A stretch of 19,576 nucleotides of DNA from DASRHT01 sp035293765 (GTDB taxonomy: Bacteria; Chloroflexota; Ktedonobacteria; Ktedonobacterales; Ktedonobacteraceae). This document shows positions 18,904 to 19,576 of the stretch, in pieces. Location: positions 1 through 19,576 of the forward strand of contig DATGMF010000066.1 in the NCBI GenBank assembly GCA_035293765.1, written 5' to 3'. Under the pieces are notes generated by a model. It had not been told where the DNA came from. It was given only the letters and a program-made list of their open reading frames with translations, and ran no database searches. A program made the position numbers and the translations under genes. The first letter of the stretch is position 1, and each line of letters starts with the position of its first letter.

Positions 18904-19251
18904 ATGCTTACAACCAATGAGATTGCGGAGATCGTGCAACGAATCGTAACGCGCCTGCGACCCGAAAAAGTGATTCTGTTTGGCTCCTATGCCAAAGGAA
19001 TGGTGACTCCGAGAAGCGACCTGGATCTCTTCGTGATTCAGGAGACGATCCTACCCTTTACGCGGCGGGCCAATAGCGTGACCCCGCTACTGACCACCGC
19101 GTCGGTCCGCGTCGATCTGCATATCTACACGCCAGAAGAGGTTGAAAGCTATAGGCAACAGCCTTTTTCATTTGTCAGCAACGTCCTCGCCTCCGGGCAG
19201 ATTATGTACACCAGAGACGGCGCAGGGCCTGTTCACTGGTCGGATAAGTGA
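18904..19251 (+). CDS. Small MNT-type nucleotidyltransferase domain protein
   Basis: This 115-residue protein is a minimal nucleotidyltransferase of the polymerase-beta superfamily. It has the family signature GSYAKGMVTPRSDLDLFV at residues 27-44, with the metal-binding pair D39 and D41, and a third likely acidic residue D71 in VRVDLHIYTPEEVE. Proteins of this kind transfer a nucleotide to a protein or small molecule. Many act as the antitoxin half of HEPN-MNT modules by adding AMP to the HEPN toxin. No HEPN partner is seen: the 33 bp upstream and 190 bp downstream hold no such gene. The short gap after TcA, with no terminator visible, suggests co-transcription with the toxin operon. Whether it serves the toxin or is an orphan passenger cannot be told. 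The strong GGAGGAG site decides the start. Confidence 0.85.
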   Translation: MLTTNEIAEIVQRIVTRLRPEKVILFGSYAKGMVTPRSDLDLFVIQETILPFTRRANSVTPLLTTASVRVDLHIYTPEEVESYRQQPFSFVSNVLASGQIMYTRDGAGPVHWSDK

Positions 19252-19258
19252 AGTGGCT

Positions 19259-19277
19259 GCCCAGGGAAAGGGCTTTT
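19259..19277 (+). terminator. Weak candidate terminator of the toxin operon
   Basis: GCCC (19259-19262) pairs with GGGC (19270-19273) across a 7-base loop and is followed directly by TTTT. The stem is only 4 bp, so this is a poor terminator by itself, though it is in the right place, 8 bases after the stop. Confidence 0.25.
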
Positions 19278-19379
19278 GGCCTGTAAGTGGGTTTCTGATT
19301 CTCTTCTTTTCGGGACTTTGCAACAGCCATGGACGTTTTACCAGGGCTATTTAATGTTCGGAAAAAAGTGGGGTTGTCA

Positions 19380-19392
19380 GGGGCAGTGCCCC
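19380..19392. repeat. Perfect GC-rich palindrome between convergent genes
   Basis: GGGGCAGTGCCCC can fold into a 5-bp stem with a 3-base loop. On the - strand a T6 run follows about 12 bases later. It could act as a terminator for the leftward gene or be part of an insertion-sequence end. The sequence alone does not decide. Confidence 0.35.
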
Positions 19393-19441
19393 ATAGGTGC
19401 GAACGTAAGCAAAAAAGTACCTGAACAACGGAAGAAGAGAC

Positions 19442-19576
19442 TCATGTACTCAAGGCGGCGAGCACGGGCTCGAAGAGCGTGCGAACCTGGCTCTCTTGCA
19501 GGTTCCGCGCTTGCGGATGCACACGCCACAAGCGGACAATGGCATCCACATGCTCCTGAAGCTGCGACCACGTCCA
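19442..19576 (-). CDS. C-terminal fragment of an unidentified protein (runs off the right edge)
   Basis: On the - strand a frame is open from the window edge to a TGA at 19442-19444, giving 44 residues: WTWSQLQEHVDAIVRLWRVH, then a segment ending FEPVLAALST. It reads like a soluble helical C-terminus, with amphipathic spacing and a normal amino-acid mix, and better than the competing frames. I do not recognise the family; a transposase or other accessory-gene tail is possible. It converges on the toxin operon. Being only a fragment, the call rests on frame quality alone. Confidence 0.4.
   Translation of the reverse strand, partial: WTWSQLQEHVDAIVRLWRVHPQARNLQESQVRTLFEPVLAALST

Larger units (their letters stand above)
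19252..19441. other. Noncoding gap after the nucleotidyltransferase
   Basis: I see no gene here. The stretch lies between the stop codons of two convergent genes. It holds a weak + strand hairpin at 19259-19277 and a GC-rich palindrome at 19380-19392. Confidence 0.5.

Noticed and set aside
1..19576. CRISPR array, tRNA, rRNA or phage attachment site
   Set aside because: I saw no regularly spaced repeats, no cloverleaf-like segment and no rRNA-like sequence in the noncoding parts, which total only about 1 kb.

Overview
The window is dominated by a two-gene insecticidal-toxin-complex (Tc/ABC toxin) locus read on the + strand, about 17.4 kb of nearly uninterrupted coding sequence. The organism is probably an environmental, mobile-element-rich bacterium with moderately high GC. 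The combination of very large Tc-like proteins, an IS701-type transposase and a peptidoglycan-binding module on the A subunit would fit Ktedonobacteria (Chloroflexota). That is inference from family resemblance only; no marker gene is present.

Layout. At 1-309 there is no gene I can name. At 310-1152 (-) lies an IS701-like transposase whose C-terminal third, with the last catalytic acidic residue, is lost. At 1153-1497 is an AT-richer gap that holds the probable outer end of that element and the likely promoter region of the toxin operon. At 1498-9216 (+) is a single 2572-residue protein that fuses the TcB and TcC components: SpvB domain, FG-GAP-type propeller, TcdB middle domains, YD/RHS repeats and RHS core, followed by a 425-residue variable C-terminal region. 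After an 18-bp gap, 9235-18870 (+) encodes a 3211-residue TcA-like protein with an extra N-terminal peptidoglycan-binding module. After a further 33-bp gap, 18904-19251 (+) encodes a small MNT-type nucleotidyltransferase. At 19442-19576 (-) is the tail of an unidentified gene that continues past the right edge.

How the genes may work together. By analogy with characterised Tc toxins, the TcA-like protein would form the pentameric injection channel. The fused BC protein would form the hollow RHS cocoon that docks on it through the propeller, and the region after the RHS core would be the cargo. Three things set this locus apart: the B-C fusion, with BC encoded before A; a peptidoglycan-binding domain, Pro-rich linker and beta-sandwich-like domain at the front of TcA; and a cargo region with a Gly/Thr/Pro repeat linker, a Gly-rich hydrophobic stretch and a C-terminal part I cannot assign to any toxin family. 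The close gaps suggest that the nucleotidyltransferase is transcribed with the toxin genes.
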